DNA of 50,022 nt, from contig JAHHIJ010000042.1 in the NCBI GenBank assembly GCA_019358985.1, positions 1-50,022 of the forward strand, written 5' to 3'. The translations under genes and the position numbers were made by a program. Below, one piece after another: positions 30,172 to 38,452 of the stretch. The notes beneath the pieces are model-generated. The model saw nothing but the letters and a program-made list of their open reading frames with translations, was not told where the DNA came from and made no database searches. The stretch's first letter is position 1. Every line of letters begins with the position of its first letter. The stretch comes from Tolypothrix brevis GSE-NOS-MK-07-07A. GTDB taxonomy: Bacteria; Cyanobacteriota; Cyanobacteriia; Cyanobacteriales; Nostocaceae.

Positions 30172-30214
30172 TCCTGGGTAAACAATATTATTGTTTTAGC
30201 TCAACTTTTATATA

Positions 30215-30514
30215 CTGCGGTTGGAAGTTGAATATGTTGGTAGTCATGTTAGTTTCACTAAGGAAACTGTTGATGTTGCAGGCGATTTTAAAATTGATGA
30301 TGTTCAATTGCAGAATTCTGGCAAAACGTCTCGATCCGCTGCCTTATTTTCTGGCAATTTTCCCTATGAAATTACTGGGGATACTTCTTCAGAACAACTA
30401 CAACACCTGCATGAGTTGATAGATAATTGGCAATATGACTTTAAGACTTATCGGAAACTAGTCAACCAAAGATTTTTGGAAAAGATGGATAGTGAAAAAC
30501 TTCAAGGTAACTGA
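30215..30514 (+). pseudogene. Chimeric fragment: giant-gene pre-Rhs piece fused to the 3' end of the 29470-type gene
   Basis: The frame from 30215 begins LRLEVEYVGSHVSF and continues to TVDVAGDFK. This matches VRLEVADNGGHISY and TVEVAGDLK of the giant protein (nt 23574-23649); the nucleotides also align, both starting GCGGTTGGAAGTTG. Directly after, the sequence switches to KIDDVQL and LFSGNFPYEI, matching the neighbouring gene from about nt 29955. The junction falls at a TTTAAAAT-like stretch shared by both. The frame stays open for about 97 residues to 30514, but it lacks the first ~160 residues of the 29470-type protein and any clear start other than TTG at 30221. It is best read as the scar of recombination between toxin-locus modules. 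Expression is possible but unproven. Confidence 0.65.
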
Positions 30515-30577
30515 GGATATACATCATATTAGATACCGAACAATCAGAAACCGTTGTTGATAGTCGAGGAGAACATT

Positions 30578-31258
30578 GTGGAGAATCTTGAAGAAGGCAA
30601 GATAGAGTGGTTCCGTTGCAAACTCAGGGCTTGGGCTTTTCAGTACTTGCGGGATTTTCCTTGGCGGCGGACAACAGAACCGTATGCAATCTTTGTTGCC
30701 GAATTTTTACTGCAAAAGACCGAAGCTTCTAGAGCATCTCCAATTTTTGAGGCTTTTATCTCTCGATACCCTACCCTAAACGCTCTTGGGGTAGCGCAAT
30801 TAGAAGAAGTTGCAAATATATTGCAACCTCTGGGTCTTTTCTTCCGCACGCAACGCCTGTACCAATGCGTGGGAATCATCGTCGAACAATATCAAGGCAA
30901 AATCCCCGACACGGAAACCCAATTACTCGCTTTGCCAGGAGTTGGTAAGTACACGGCCCGTTCAATCTGTACTAATGCTTTCGGACAGCCTCTAGCAGTA
31001 CTCGATACTAACGTTGCTCGTATATTGGAAAGATTCTTCGGATTGCAGGGAAATCGGGTGAAGTCACGTTGCAAAATACTCTGGAAGGCAGCAGAAAAAG
31101 TTGCTCCCGATACAGAAGTCGGGAAGTGGAATCTGACGCTGCTTGATTTTGGCGCGGCAGTCTGTACGGCTAGGAACCCTCACTGTGAGGAATGTCCTTT
31201 GCAAGAAAAATGCATTTATAAATTCCAATTCGATAAGAACAAACGAACCTCCCTATGA
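30578..31258 (+). CDS. HhH-GPD DNA glycosylase, MIG/MutY-like, with a [4Fe-4S] cluster motif
   Basis: 226 residues from the GTG at 30578, chosen because AGGAG lies at 30567-30571; the frame also extends to an upstream TTG at 30554 that lacks such a site. The helix-hairpin-helix is LPGVGKYTARSI, followed by the catalytic-Asp region AVLDTNVARIL. The C-terminal cluster is C-x6-C-x2-C-x5-C (VCTARNPHCEECPLQEKC). The N-terminal motif PYAIFVAEFLLQKT and the short length without a MutY C-terminal domain resemble MIG-type T:G/U:G mismatch thymine-DNA glycosylases more than full MutY. MutY would act on A opposite 8-oxoG; MIG on T or U opposite G. It stands one gene beyond the deaminase toxin and its immunity gene, so removal of deaminated cytosine products is an attractive role, but that link is inferred. 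No cytosine methyltransferase, the usual partner of MIG enzymes, is in view. Confidence 0.8.
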   Translation: MENLEEGKIEWFRCKLRAWAFQYLRDFPWRRTTEPYAIFVAEFLLQKTEASRASPIFEAFISRYPTLNALGVAQLEEVANILQPLGLFFRTQRLYQCVGIIVEQYQGKIPDTETQLLALPGVGKYTARSICTNAFGQPLAVLDTNVARILERFFGLQGNRVKSRCKILWKAAEKVAPDTEVGKWNLTLLDFGAAVCTARNPHCEECPLQEKCIYKFQFDKNKRTSL

Positions 31259-31285
31259 ATCCAGGTAAACGCCCCTAAATCCTAG

Positions 31286-31320
31286 ATACCTTGCCTTGCC
31301 CAGCAAGGTATTCAAGTTTT
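31286..31320 (+). terminator. Candidate terminator after the glycosylase gene
   Basis: A perfect 9-bp stem ATACCTTGC (31286-31294) / GCAAGGTAT (31303-31311) with an 8-nt loop is followed by TCAAGTTTT. The T-run is short and offset, so efficiency is uncertain. Confidence 0.5.
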
Positions 31321-31584
31321 ATTAACAAAACTAAACAATGGAGGGGAGCGAGTATTAACTTTCAAGCTTCCGGACAGTCCTGCATTTCTCAAAAACTCAT
31401 GTTTTGAGTCACCATCACTGTGCTACCGTATTCCCACGTACCGCACTTTTGATAAATAGCACTGTTTTTAAGTATCCTCAAGGTTGCCGTATTGATTATA
31501 TTAAGCAATCCTTAAACAGTGAGTTTGTATTTAAAGCAACACTTGCACATTTCAGGCTGCTGTCTTCTACCGAAGTTTATTGCT

Positions 31585-32361
31585 ATGGCACACATCCAAC
31601 TTGGCAACCAAACAATATCAGCCACAGAGTTACCACACCTGTTGGCAGAGTATCAACTATTGTCACAGTTTCAACGCGAATTAATCGTTAATAAAGCCAT
31701 TGCCCCTATCGAATTAACCCCCCAAGAGAAAGCCAACTCTATAGAGCAATTCTGTCAACAGAACAAGCTTACTACACCCGAAGCCATAAAAACAGCATTA
31801 CAACAACAGTGTATCACCTCACAACAATTTGAAGCGATCACAACAAGGGAATTGCGGATACAAAAATTCAAACACGCAAATTGGGGAAACAAACTAGAAT
31901 CGCTCTTCCTCCAATACAAACCCCAACTCGATAAAGTCGTCTACTCCCTCCTCCGTGTTCAAGACGCAGAAATAGCACAAGAACTATACTTCCGCATCAA
32001 AGCAGGAGAACAAAGCTTTGCCGATTGTGCTGCCATATATTCCCTTGGACAAGAAGCACAAACAGGAGGACTGCTGGGACCCGTTCCACTATCGCAACCC
32101 CATCCAGCGATCGCACAAAAACTCTCCATCTCCCAACCCGGACAATTGTGGACACCCATCAAACTGGAGAATTGGTACGTAATTATACGGTTGGAAAAAT
32201 TAGTTGCAGCCCAGTTAGATGATACTACACGCACCATGTTGCTCAATCACTTATTTGAACAATGGTTAGCTGAACAACTACAAATTACACCAATTTCGCT
32301 TAACACCAACGACAATTACCCAATCCCAAGTGCATCTACTCCAGTTTTAGTAATGCAATGA
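31585..32361 (+). CDS. Parvulin-type peptidyl-prolyl isomerase linked to type I secretion
   Basis: 258 residues from the ATG at 31585 (MAHIQLGNQ). An in-frame upstream start at 31519 would add 22 residues with no clear purpose, so I prefer the shorter form; neither has a good ribosome binding site. The N-terminal half is helical and SurA/PpiC-like. The rotamase domain spans about residues 115-205, with SFADCAAIYS, TGGLLGPVPLSQ and the strand NWYVIIRLE. No signal peptide is seen, so it may act in the cytoplasm on the unfolded export substrate. Its stop overlaps the start of the ABC transporter gene by 4 nt (ATGA), which implies translational coupling. Such isomerase genes beside HlyB/HlyD homologues are a recurrent arrangement in cyanobacteria. 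Confidence 0.75.
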   Translation: MAHIQLGNQTISATELPHLLAEYQLLSQFQRELIVNKAIAPIELTPQEKANSIEQFCQQNKLTTPEAIKTALQQQCITSQQFEAITTRELRIQKFKHANWGNKLESLFLQYKPQLDKVVYSLLRVQDAEIAQELYFRIKAGEQSFADCAAIYSLGQEAQTGGLLGPVPLSQPHPAIAQKLSISQPGQLWTPIKLENWYVIIRLEKLVAAQLDDTTRTMLLNHLFEQWLAEQLQITPISLNTNDNYPIPSASTPVLVMQ

Positions 32362-35318
32362 TAGAAAGCACTACCACCATTGTAGAGTTCCTAGCCAGCA
32401 TTCCACCCTTTGACAGGCTTGACCCCACTTCAATTGAGCGCATCGCCGCAAAACTCGAACCATTGCGTTATAGAATGGGACAAGCAATTCTGGCACGAGA
32501 AACCCTACCAGCAAGAATTAACATTCTCTTTCAAGGCAAAGCAAGGTTGCTGGGATATTCAAGAGGTGCAGATGCTCCAGAAACATTGGAATTACTAGAA
32601 CCAGGAGCGATTATTGGTGCTGCTTCCATTGTACGTGGTGTAAGAAGTGAAACAGCGATCGCATCAACCGAATCAATCTGTCTTACACTTAAAGCAGCAG
32701 ATTTTCTCGCACTGCTTGAATTTGAACCAATCCTAAAAAATGCATTTTGTAACAAATGCACTCTGATTGAAATATACGACTTATTAAGTGCAGAGTTAGA
32801 ACGTCGCGGTAAAGTTGTAGATAATCTAAAATCTTTAGCTCTAGCATCTCTTCACCACGCAACTGTACTCAACTTACCACCAGGTAAAACGCCACTTCAA
32901 CAACTAGATCCGAATCTGCTATGGTTAGTTAGCAGCACTTGTGATAATTACTCGGTGGGAAGTGCCATCAACCCAACCGATGCAGGTAATATTCAAGCAA
33001 CGGGTAAGGGAATTCGTCTGGTTGGCTTATCCAACCCTACTTTATCATTTTCCCAACCAGTAACTACAACCGAATCCGATATTTCCATAGAAGCAAATCC
33101 TTGGGAAAACGTCCCATTTGCACCTCTAAAACCAGAAGCACCATCCGAAAGCAACAACGCACAAAAAGTCAAATATCCCTACATTCATGGACGAGGACCA
33201 GTCGATGCTAGTTTAGCGTGCTTCCAAATGCTCAGTCAACTCTGGGGAATGCCGTGGAAACGTGATGTATTGAAGCGAGCATTAGTCAACAACTACCAAC
33301 GCACTGGTAAAATCTCCATAGAACTCTGCGGTGGTGTTGCTGAGTTGATGGGTTTAAAGTCGCAACTAGTCAACATTCCCGCAGTTGCTATATCCAAGCT
33401 ACCAACTCCTATTCTACTACCTTGGCTTGACAGTTTTGCAATTATTTACTTTGCCACAGAACAAGAACTAGTTTTTGCTATCCCAGAACAGGGAATTACC
33501 CGTAAAAAGCCAGCCGATTTTGTCGAAGCTTGGGGAGAAGAGGGACAAGTCTTACTTTTACAACCAACTCCCGAAACACCTAAAAAACGATTTGGGTTAT
33601 CTTGGTTTCTCCCAGCTATCAAGAAACATAAGACAGTTTTAATAGAAGTATTTATCGCTTCATTATTTGTACAACTATTAGGGTTAGCTAACCCCCTCAT
33701 TACTCAAGTAATTATTGATAAAGTCATTATTCAAAATGGCATCAATACCCTTAACGTGTTGGGTAGCCTGTTAATTGTAATGGCTATCATTGAGGGTGTT
33801 ATCACTTGGTTGCGTACCAACTTGTTTGTCGATACCACCAACCGCATTGATTTAAGTTTAGGTAGTGAAGTAATCGACCACCTACTCAGATTACCACTAC
33901 GTTACTTTGAAAAGCGTCCAGTTGGAGAAATCTCAAGTCGGATAAACGAACTTGAAAATATTCGCTCTTTCCTTACAGGTACTGCCTTAACTGTAGTGCT
34001 AGATGCCATCTTTTCGGTTATCTACATCGCGGTAATGGTCTTCTACAGTTGGCTATTAACAATCGTAGCATTAGCAACTGTACCATTATTTGCGTTACTT
34101 ACTTTTATATTTGCCCCAATTATTCGCAGTCAAACTAGAACCAAAGCCGAAAGAAATGCTGAAACTCAATCGTATCTGGTAGAAGTTGTTTCGGGAATAC
34201 AAACAGTTAAAGCCCAAAATATCGAACTTAATTCTAGATGGCAATGGCAAACACGTTACGGTAAATATATTAGTGCAAGCTTTGAGAACGTATTAACTTC
34301 TAATACTGCCAGTTCCCTCAGTAACTTCCTCAATAAACTATCGAGTTTGCTTTTATTGTGGGTGGGTGCATATCTAGTATTGAAGCAAGAAATCACATTA
34401 GGACAATTAATCGCTTTCAGGATTATAGCAGGTTATGTTACCAGTCCCCTACTAAGATTAATTCAACTGTGGCAGAACTTCCAAGAAACAGCTTTATCAT
34501 TGGAAAGATTGGCAGATATTCTGGATACACCCCAAGAAAGCGAAATTGCTGGTCGTAATAATATACCAATGCCAGCTATTAAGGGAACAGTCAAATATGA
34601 TAACGTTACCTTCAGCTTTGGTAAATCTCCCAACCCACAACTCAATAACGTTCATCTTGACATCCCTAAAGGTAAGTTTGTGGGAGTTGTGGGACAAAGT
34701 GGTGCTGGTAAGAGTACACTGACTAAATTATTACCCAGACTATACGAACTTGACGCTGGAAGGATTTTAATTGACGGGTACGACATTAGCAAAGTCGAAT
34801 TATATTCCCTGCGTCAGCAAATTGGCATGGTACTGCAAGATACTCTCTTGTTCGATACCACAGTCCAGGAAAATATTGCTTTAACTTGTCCGGATGCTAC
34901 ACCAGAAGAGATTGTCGAAGCAGCTCATATTGCTTGCGCTCACGATTTTATCATGAATCTGCCCAATGGTTATGAAACTAGAGTTGGGGAAAGGGGTTCA
35001 GCATTATCTGGGGGACAAAGACAACGAATAGCGATTGCACGGACTGTATTGCAAAATCCACCACTTTTGATTCTAGATGAAGCTACCAGTGCTTTGGATT
35101 ATGCCACAGAAAGGCAAGTTTGTTTGAATCTGGCAGCAGCATTCCGTGGACGCACAGTATTGTTTATCACGCACAGATTGCCAACTATTCAGAATGCTGA
35201 TGTGATTCTGATGATGAGTGCTGGGAAAGTAACGGAACAAGGGACTCATGCAGAATTAATGAGGATGAAAGGATTATACTACTGTCTCTACCAACAACAG
35301 GAGGCATCTTCTGGGTGA
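32358..35318 (+). CDS. Type I secretion ABC transporter with CNB-like and inactive C39-like N-terminal domains
   Basis: 986 residues. Residues 1-140 resemble a cyclic-nucleotide-binding domain. About 268-395 is a C39 peptidase-like domain in which the usual catalytic D-C-G-x-x-C is D283-A-S-L-A-C288, so the nucleophilic Cys is Ala and cleavage is not expected. This is as in HlyB-type exporters, where the domain instead holds the substrate. The transmembrane domain spans about 425-690. The nucleotide-binding domain has Walker A GQSGAGKST (779-787), Q-loop LQD, signature LSGGQRQR (about 884), Walker B LLILDEATSALD (about 903-914) and H-loop FITHR, a complete set for ATP hydrolysis. It is coupled to the isomerase by a 4-nt overlap and followed by an HlyD gene. 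The likely cargo is the giant protein; an outer-membrane TolC-type partner must be encoded elsewhere. Confidence 0.9.
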   Translation: MIESTTTIVEFLASIPPFDRLDPTSIERIAAKLEPLRYRMGQAILARETLPARINILFQGKARLLGYSRGADAPETLELLEPGAIIGAASIVRGVRSETAIASTESICLTLKAADFLALLEFEPILKNAFCNKCTLIEIYDLLSAELERRGKVVDNLKSLALASLHHATVLNLPPGKTPLQQLDPNLLWLVSSTCDNYSVGSAINPTDAGNIQATGKGIRLVGLSNPTLSFSQPVTTTESDISIEANPWENVPFAPLKPEAPSESNNAQKVKYPYIHGRGPVDASLACFQMLSQLWGMPWKRDVLKRALVNNYQRTGKISIELCGGVAELMGLKSQLVNIPAVAISKLPTPILLPWLDSFAIIYFATEQELVFAIPEQGITRKKPADFVEAWGEEGQVLLLQPTPETPKKRFGLSWFLPAIKKHKTVLIEVFIASLFVQLLGLANPLITQVIIDKVIIQNGINTLNVLGSLLIVMAIIEGVITWLRTNLFVDTTNRIDLSLGSEVIDHLLRLPLRYFEKRPVGEISSRINELENIRSFLTGTALTVVLDAIFSVIYIAVMVFYSWLLTIVALATVPLFALLTFIFAPIIRSQTRTKAERNAETQSYLVEVVSGIQTVKAQNIELNSRWQWQTRYGKYISASFENVLTSNTASSLSNFLNKLSSLLLLWVGAYLVLKQEITLGQLIAFRIIAGYVTSPLLRLIQLWQNFQETALSLERLADILDTPQESEIAGRNNIPMPAIKGTVKYDNVTFSFGKSPNPQLNNVHLDIPKGKFVGVVGQSGAGKSTLTKLLPRLYELDAGRILIDGYDISKVELYSLRQQIGMVLQDTLLFDTTVQENIALTCPDATPEEIVEAAHIACAHDFIMNLPNGYETRVGERGSALSGGQRQRIAIARTVLQNPPLLILDEATSALDYATERQVCLNLAAAFRGRTVLFITHRLPTIQNADVILMMSAGKVTEQGTHAELMRMKGLYYCLYQQQEASSG

Positions 35319-35334
35319 GACAAACGGTTGATTT

Positions 35335-35704
35335 CACGCATCTTGAGCTTCTCTTAATAACAACCAACAATAAACAAACAACAACAAACAACCAACAACT
35401 AATAACTAACTAATAAATAATAACTAAGAATTAACCAAATTATGATTAACTATATTTCTGCAAACAAACAAGAACCAAGTACCGTCATACTAAAACTGAC
35501 AAACAACTATCAACAACCAATAACTAAATTAACAACCAACCAATAAACAATCATGTACAACTAAACGAAGTACCAATAACAACCAATAACCAATAATTAA
35601 CGACTAATCACCCAACTAAAAAAGTTAATCACCTCCCACCAAGTTCATTCATTTTATTTATAACTACTAACCACGTTAAGCTCGCTCAAACTCAATACAA
35701 ACTA
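35335..35704 (+). other. G-poor, A/C-rich spacer between the ABC transporter and HlyD genes
   Basis: A ~370-nt stretch of AACAACCAATAACTAA-like words with very few G residues on the plus strand. No frame of note crosses it and there is no terminator. It reaches the HlyD start, which lacks a Shine-Dalgarno sequence. An unstructured leader of this type could matter for translation of the adaptor gene. It may also be a decayed array of short cyanobacterial tandem repeats. Confidence 0.6.
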
Positions 35705-35707
35705 ATT

Positions 35708-37345
35708 ATGAATACTGATAATGGTAACGGTACAAATGGAAACGGGAAATCTTCACACAATGGTAATGATACTAACAAGAATAATACTAGTGGTAATGGT
35801 AACGCACATTCGTCAATACCCTCGTTGGTTTCCATCCAACAATTAGAACAACTATCAACCCCAGCATCCGAGATTCAACCCAAACCACCCAATACTGCAC
35901 CACGTTACATACCTAAATTTGACCAACCAGTAATATTAAAACAACCAAGAAAATGGTCAAGAGCAATCCTGTGGAGTTTGATGGCAGTAACTACTGGTAC
36001 TGTAATTTGGGCAAATTTAGCCTTAATTGAAGAAGCCGTATCAGCTACTGGTAAATTGGAAGCTAGTGGTGCAACACTAGATGTACAAGCACCTGTGGGT
36101 GGGGTAGTTAAACAAATATTTGTTATTGATGGCAAGCAAGTTCATCTTGGAGAACGCTTGCTTACACTTGATAATACAACGAGCATTGCACAGATGCAAT
36201 CCTTGCAGAAAATTCGTGCTTCTCTAGTTCAAGAAAACCAGTTTTATCAGTCTGAATTAAAAGGTAGCACTTCTGTTGATGTCACTCCTTTAAAAATTCC
36301 AACTGAGATACTTGACTTAACTAGAAATCGGGCTACACTAATAGCAGAAAATCAAGTATACCGTACCCAGCTAGATGGTAGTAGCAGTGCTAGTAAATTA
36401 ACGTTAGAACAACGAGAACGTATTTCATCCAACCAAGCCGAACTTGACACACGAGTAACAGCTGCAACTTCACAAATCGACCAATTAAAACGACAATTTC
36501 AGCAAACCGACATTAAACTTGTCAGTACCAAAGATACCCTAAAGATGAATCAGGGTATATTGGATAATATTACTCCATTAATGAAAGATGGGGGTATTTC
36601 CAAAATCCAATACTTCAAACAACAAGAGGAAGTAAGAAATGCCCAAAGTGAAATTGACCAACTTACTCAAGAAAAAGCACGTTTAAGAGCTTCTATAGCA
36701 GAAGGAATTGCTAAGTTGCATTCGACTGTAGCAGTTTCCCGTAGGGATTGGCTTAATACTATAGCAGAAAATAATAAGAAGATTGCTGAAATTGACTCGC
36801 AATTTACTAAAGCAATTGTCGAAAATAATAAAAAAATAGCAGAGACGGACAGTCAAATTAGCCAAGCCAAAATGAACCTGAAATATCAGGAAATAAAAGC
36901 GCCTGCGAATGGTACAATCTTTGAATTGAAGGCACACACACCAGGGTTTGTTGTCACATCAAGCGAACCCATCTTGAAAGTGGTTCCCAACGATAAACTT
37001 GTAGCCAAAGTCTACATCACCAACAAGGATATCGGGTTTGTGAAAGAGGGGATGACGGTTGATGTGCGGATTGATTCGTTCCCGTTTAGTGAATTTGGCG
37101 ATATTAAGGGTAAACTCGTGTGGATTGGTTCTGATGCACTACCACCCGACCAGATTTATCCTTTTTACAGGTTCCCTGCAAAGGTCGAACTTGAAACTCA
37201 GCAGTTGTTGGTTTCAGGAAGGAATATATCGTTACAGTCGGGGATGGGAGTAAGTACGAATATTAAGATTCGCTCACGCACGGTGATGTCGATATTTACA
37301 GATATGTTTAGTTCAAGTGTCGAGAGTCTCAAGACTGTGCGATAG
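35708..37345 (+). CDS. HlyD-family periplasmic adaptor of type I secretion
   Basis: 545 residues. An Asn/Gly-rich cytoplasmic head (1-80) is followed by one transmembrane helix at about 84-105 (ILWSLMAVTTGTVIWANLAL). A lipoyl-like half (TGKLEASG, VQAPVGGVVKQIFV, DGKQVHLGERLLTLD) comes next, then a long coiled-coil hairpin (about 165-395) with DQLKRQFQQTD and QQEEVRNAQSEIDQLTQEKARLRAS. The second lipoyl half (YQEIKAPANGTIFEL) and a beta-barrel region ending near residue 515 complete the family layout. It would bridge the inner-membrane ABC transporter and a TolC-like channel. The ABC gene lies upstream on the same strand, 389 nt away across the G-poor spacer. Confidence 0.9.
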   Translation: MNTDNGNGTNGNGKSSHNGNDTNKNNTSGNGNAHSSIPSLVSIQQLEQLSTPASEIQPKPPNTAPRYIPKFDQPVILKQPRKWSRAILWSLMAVTTGTVIWANLALIEEAVSATGKLEASGATLDVQAPVGGVVKQIFVIDGKQVHLGERLLTLDNTTSIAQMQSLQKIRASLVQENQFYQSELKGSTSVDVTPLKIPTEILDLTRNRATLIAENQVYRTQLDGSSSASKLTLEQRERISSNQAELDTRVTAATSQIDQLKRQFQQTDIKLVSTKDTLKMNQGILDNITPLMKDGGISKIQYFKQQEEVRNAQSEIDQLTQEKARLRASIAEGIAKLHSTVAVSRRDWLNTIAENNKKIAEIDSQFTKAIVENNKKIAETDSQISQAKMNLKYQEIKAPANGTIFELKAHTPGFVVTSSEPILKVVPNDKLVAKVYITNKDIGFVKEGMTVDVRIDSFPFSEFGDIKGKLVWIGSDALPPDQIYPFYRFPAKVELETQQLLVSGRNISLQSGMGVSTNIKIRSRTVMSIFTDMFSSSVESLKTVR

Positions 37346-37538
37346 CTATCATCTGTTAGCTAATTGGCTTTCCTTACAACAGTATTCTCCTATAAATTCG
37401 CCTCTGCAAAAACTATACATCTTGTCAACTACTTCTACTGGACTGGCCGCTCTAGGAATAGTTAACTATCTCTTATTTCCTCTCATCCATAGGAAACAGA
37501 AGAAATCAAATAAAATTCCGGTTCATCTAAAAAAATAG
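37317..37538 (+). CDS. Possible small membrane protein overlapping the end of the HlyD gene
   Basis: A 73-codon frame from a GTG at 37317, overlapping the last 29 nt of the HlyD gene. It has one plausible membrane segment (ILSTTSTGLAALGIVNYLLF) followed by a basic tail (HRKQKKSNK). There is no ribosome binding site and no recognised family, so it may be chance. Confidence 0.25.
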   Translation: MSRVSRLCDSYHLLANWLSLQQYSPINSPLQKLYILSTTSTGLAALGIVNYLLFPLIHRKQKKSNKIPVHLKK

Positions 37539-37629
37539 GTTTGAAATTGGAAATTGTCTGGAAATGGATGTGAAAGCCGCGATTGCGGCAAGGAGGTGAA
37601 AAATTTACTTCAATAAAGGAAGCTGTAAA

Positions 37630-38280
37630 ATGGCTTACGCAAAACGCTCCGAAGGAATCGCTAGAGCTAAAACCAATAACAACAATCGTAACGGAGTTAA
37701 TGCTAAAACATCTGCCAAAACCAGTAACACATCCGCTACAACTAAATCAAAGGTAGCAAATGCTTCACCACAAGAAGAGGCAATCTTCTTGTTGAAGGAA
37801 TTACGGAACCTAATCTTCAAGGAATACGGCGTTAAATTACAACTACGGGATTCGCGTGTTTCAACTAAAATCGGTCATGCAGCGCGTGAAAAACTCGGAC
37901 TTGATATTGCAGCCCAAGTCAAAAAGAAAGGTGGTAACAAAAAGTTTGATTGGCAAAAATGGAATACCAAATTATTTACTAAATTATTTGGACAACCAGA
38001 TGCACTCAAATATGCACCAGAAGTAGTGGCAATTTTCATGAGTATGCTGTACGACACTATCAGCACTGACCCAGAGCAAGCAATAGCAGATTTAGTGGAA
38101 TTCAACCGCGCATCTCTGGAACGTCGTAATTCTTTCCAAGAACAAGAAGAGGAAGAACTTGACGATTTAGATGATGAACTAGACGAAGAACTGGATGAAG
38201 ATGAGGAGGATATCGAAGATGAACTAGACGAAGATTTAGATGAAGATGACGAATTAGATGAAGAAGATGAAGACGAGTAA
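37630..38280 (+). CDS. Small protein of unknown function with basic head and very acidic tail
   Basis: 216 residues from an ATG preceded by AAAGGAAGCTGTAAA, a good ribosome binding site. The first ~45 residues are basic and Asn/Thr-rich and probably disordered. The middle (50-165) is helical, with FKEYGVKLQLRDSR and the motif FDWQKWN. The last ~45 residues are almost only Asp and Glu with Leu. The FDW-x-K motif recurs as FDWDKHN and FDWNEHN in the next two genes, which suggests a loosely related family in tandem. Acidic tails are found in DNA mimics and in histone or nucleoid-protein partners, but nothing allows a function to be assigned. A terminator follows at 38323. Confidence 0.65.
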   Translation: MAYAKRSEGIARAKTNNNNRNGVNAKTSAKTSNTSATTKSKVANASPQEEAIFLLKELRNLIFKEYGVKLQLRDSRVSTKIGHAAREKLGLDIAAQVKKKGGNKKFDWQKWNTKLFTKLFGQPDALKYAPEVVAIFMSMLYDTISTDPEQAIADLVEFNRASLERRNSFQEQEEEELDDLDDELDEELDEDEEDIEDELDEDLDEDDELDEEDEDE

Positions 38281-38322
38281 ATAATTCCGAATTATTCTCA
38301 GTAATTGACAGAATAATAATCC

Positions 38323-38366
38323 AAAATAACCATGTATTGCCTCAAACAATACAGGTTATTTTTTTG
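38323..38366 (+). terminator. Rho-independent terminator after the 216-residue acidic protein gene
   Basis: AAATAACC-A-TGTATTG (38324-38339) pairs with CAATACA-GGTTATTT (38347-38361), with one bulged A, and runs straight into a T-run (TTATTTTTTT). Confidence 0.85.
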
Positions 38367-38396
38367 CGGAATAAAGAATTGAAAATAAAGCAAATT

Positions 38397-38410
38397 GCAT
38401 CTTTCGATGC
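38397..38410 (+). promoter_or_regulatory. Conserved leader hairpin, copy 1
   Basis: GCATC-TTTC-GATGC followed by TGTTTCTATGAG lies 43 nt before the start of the 143-residue gene. The same element, GCATC-TGTC-GATGC then TATCTATGGGAG, precedes the third gene at 39012. Conservation in two leaders suggests a transcribed regulatory structure or a duplicated promoter region. Confidence 0.5.
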
Positions 38411-38452
38411 TGTTTCTATGAGAAAAATACTAAATATCAAGGAGTAATTCTC

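Noticed and set aside
31404-31691. 95-codon frame overlapping the start of the isomerase gene
   Set aside because: It overlaps the isomerase N-terminus in another frame and its sequence shows no domain; the isomerase frame continues into a recognisable parvulin domain.
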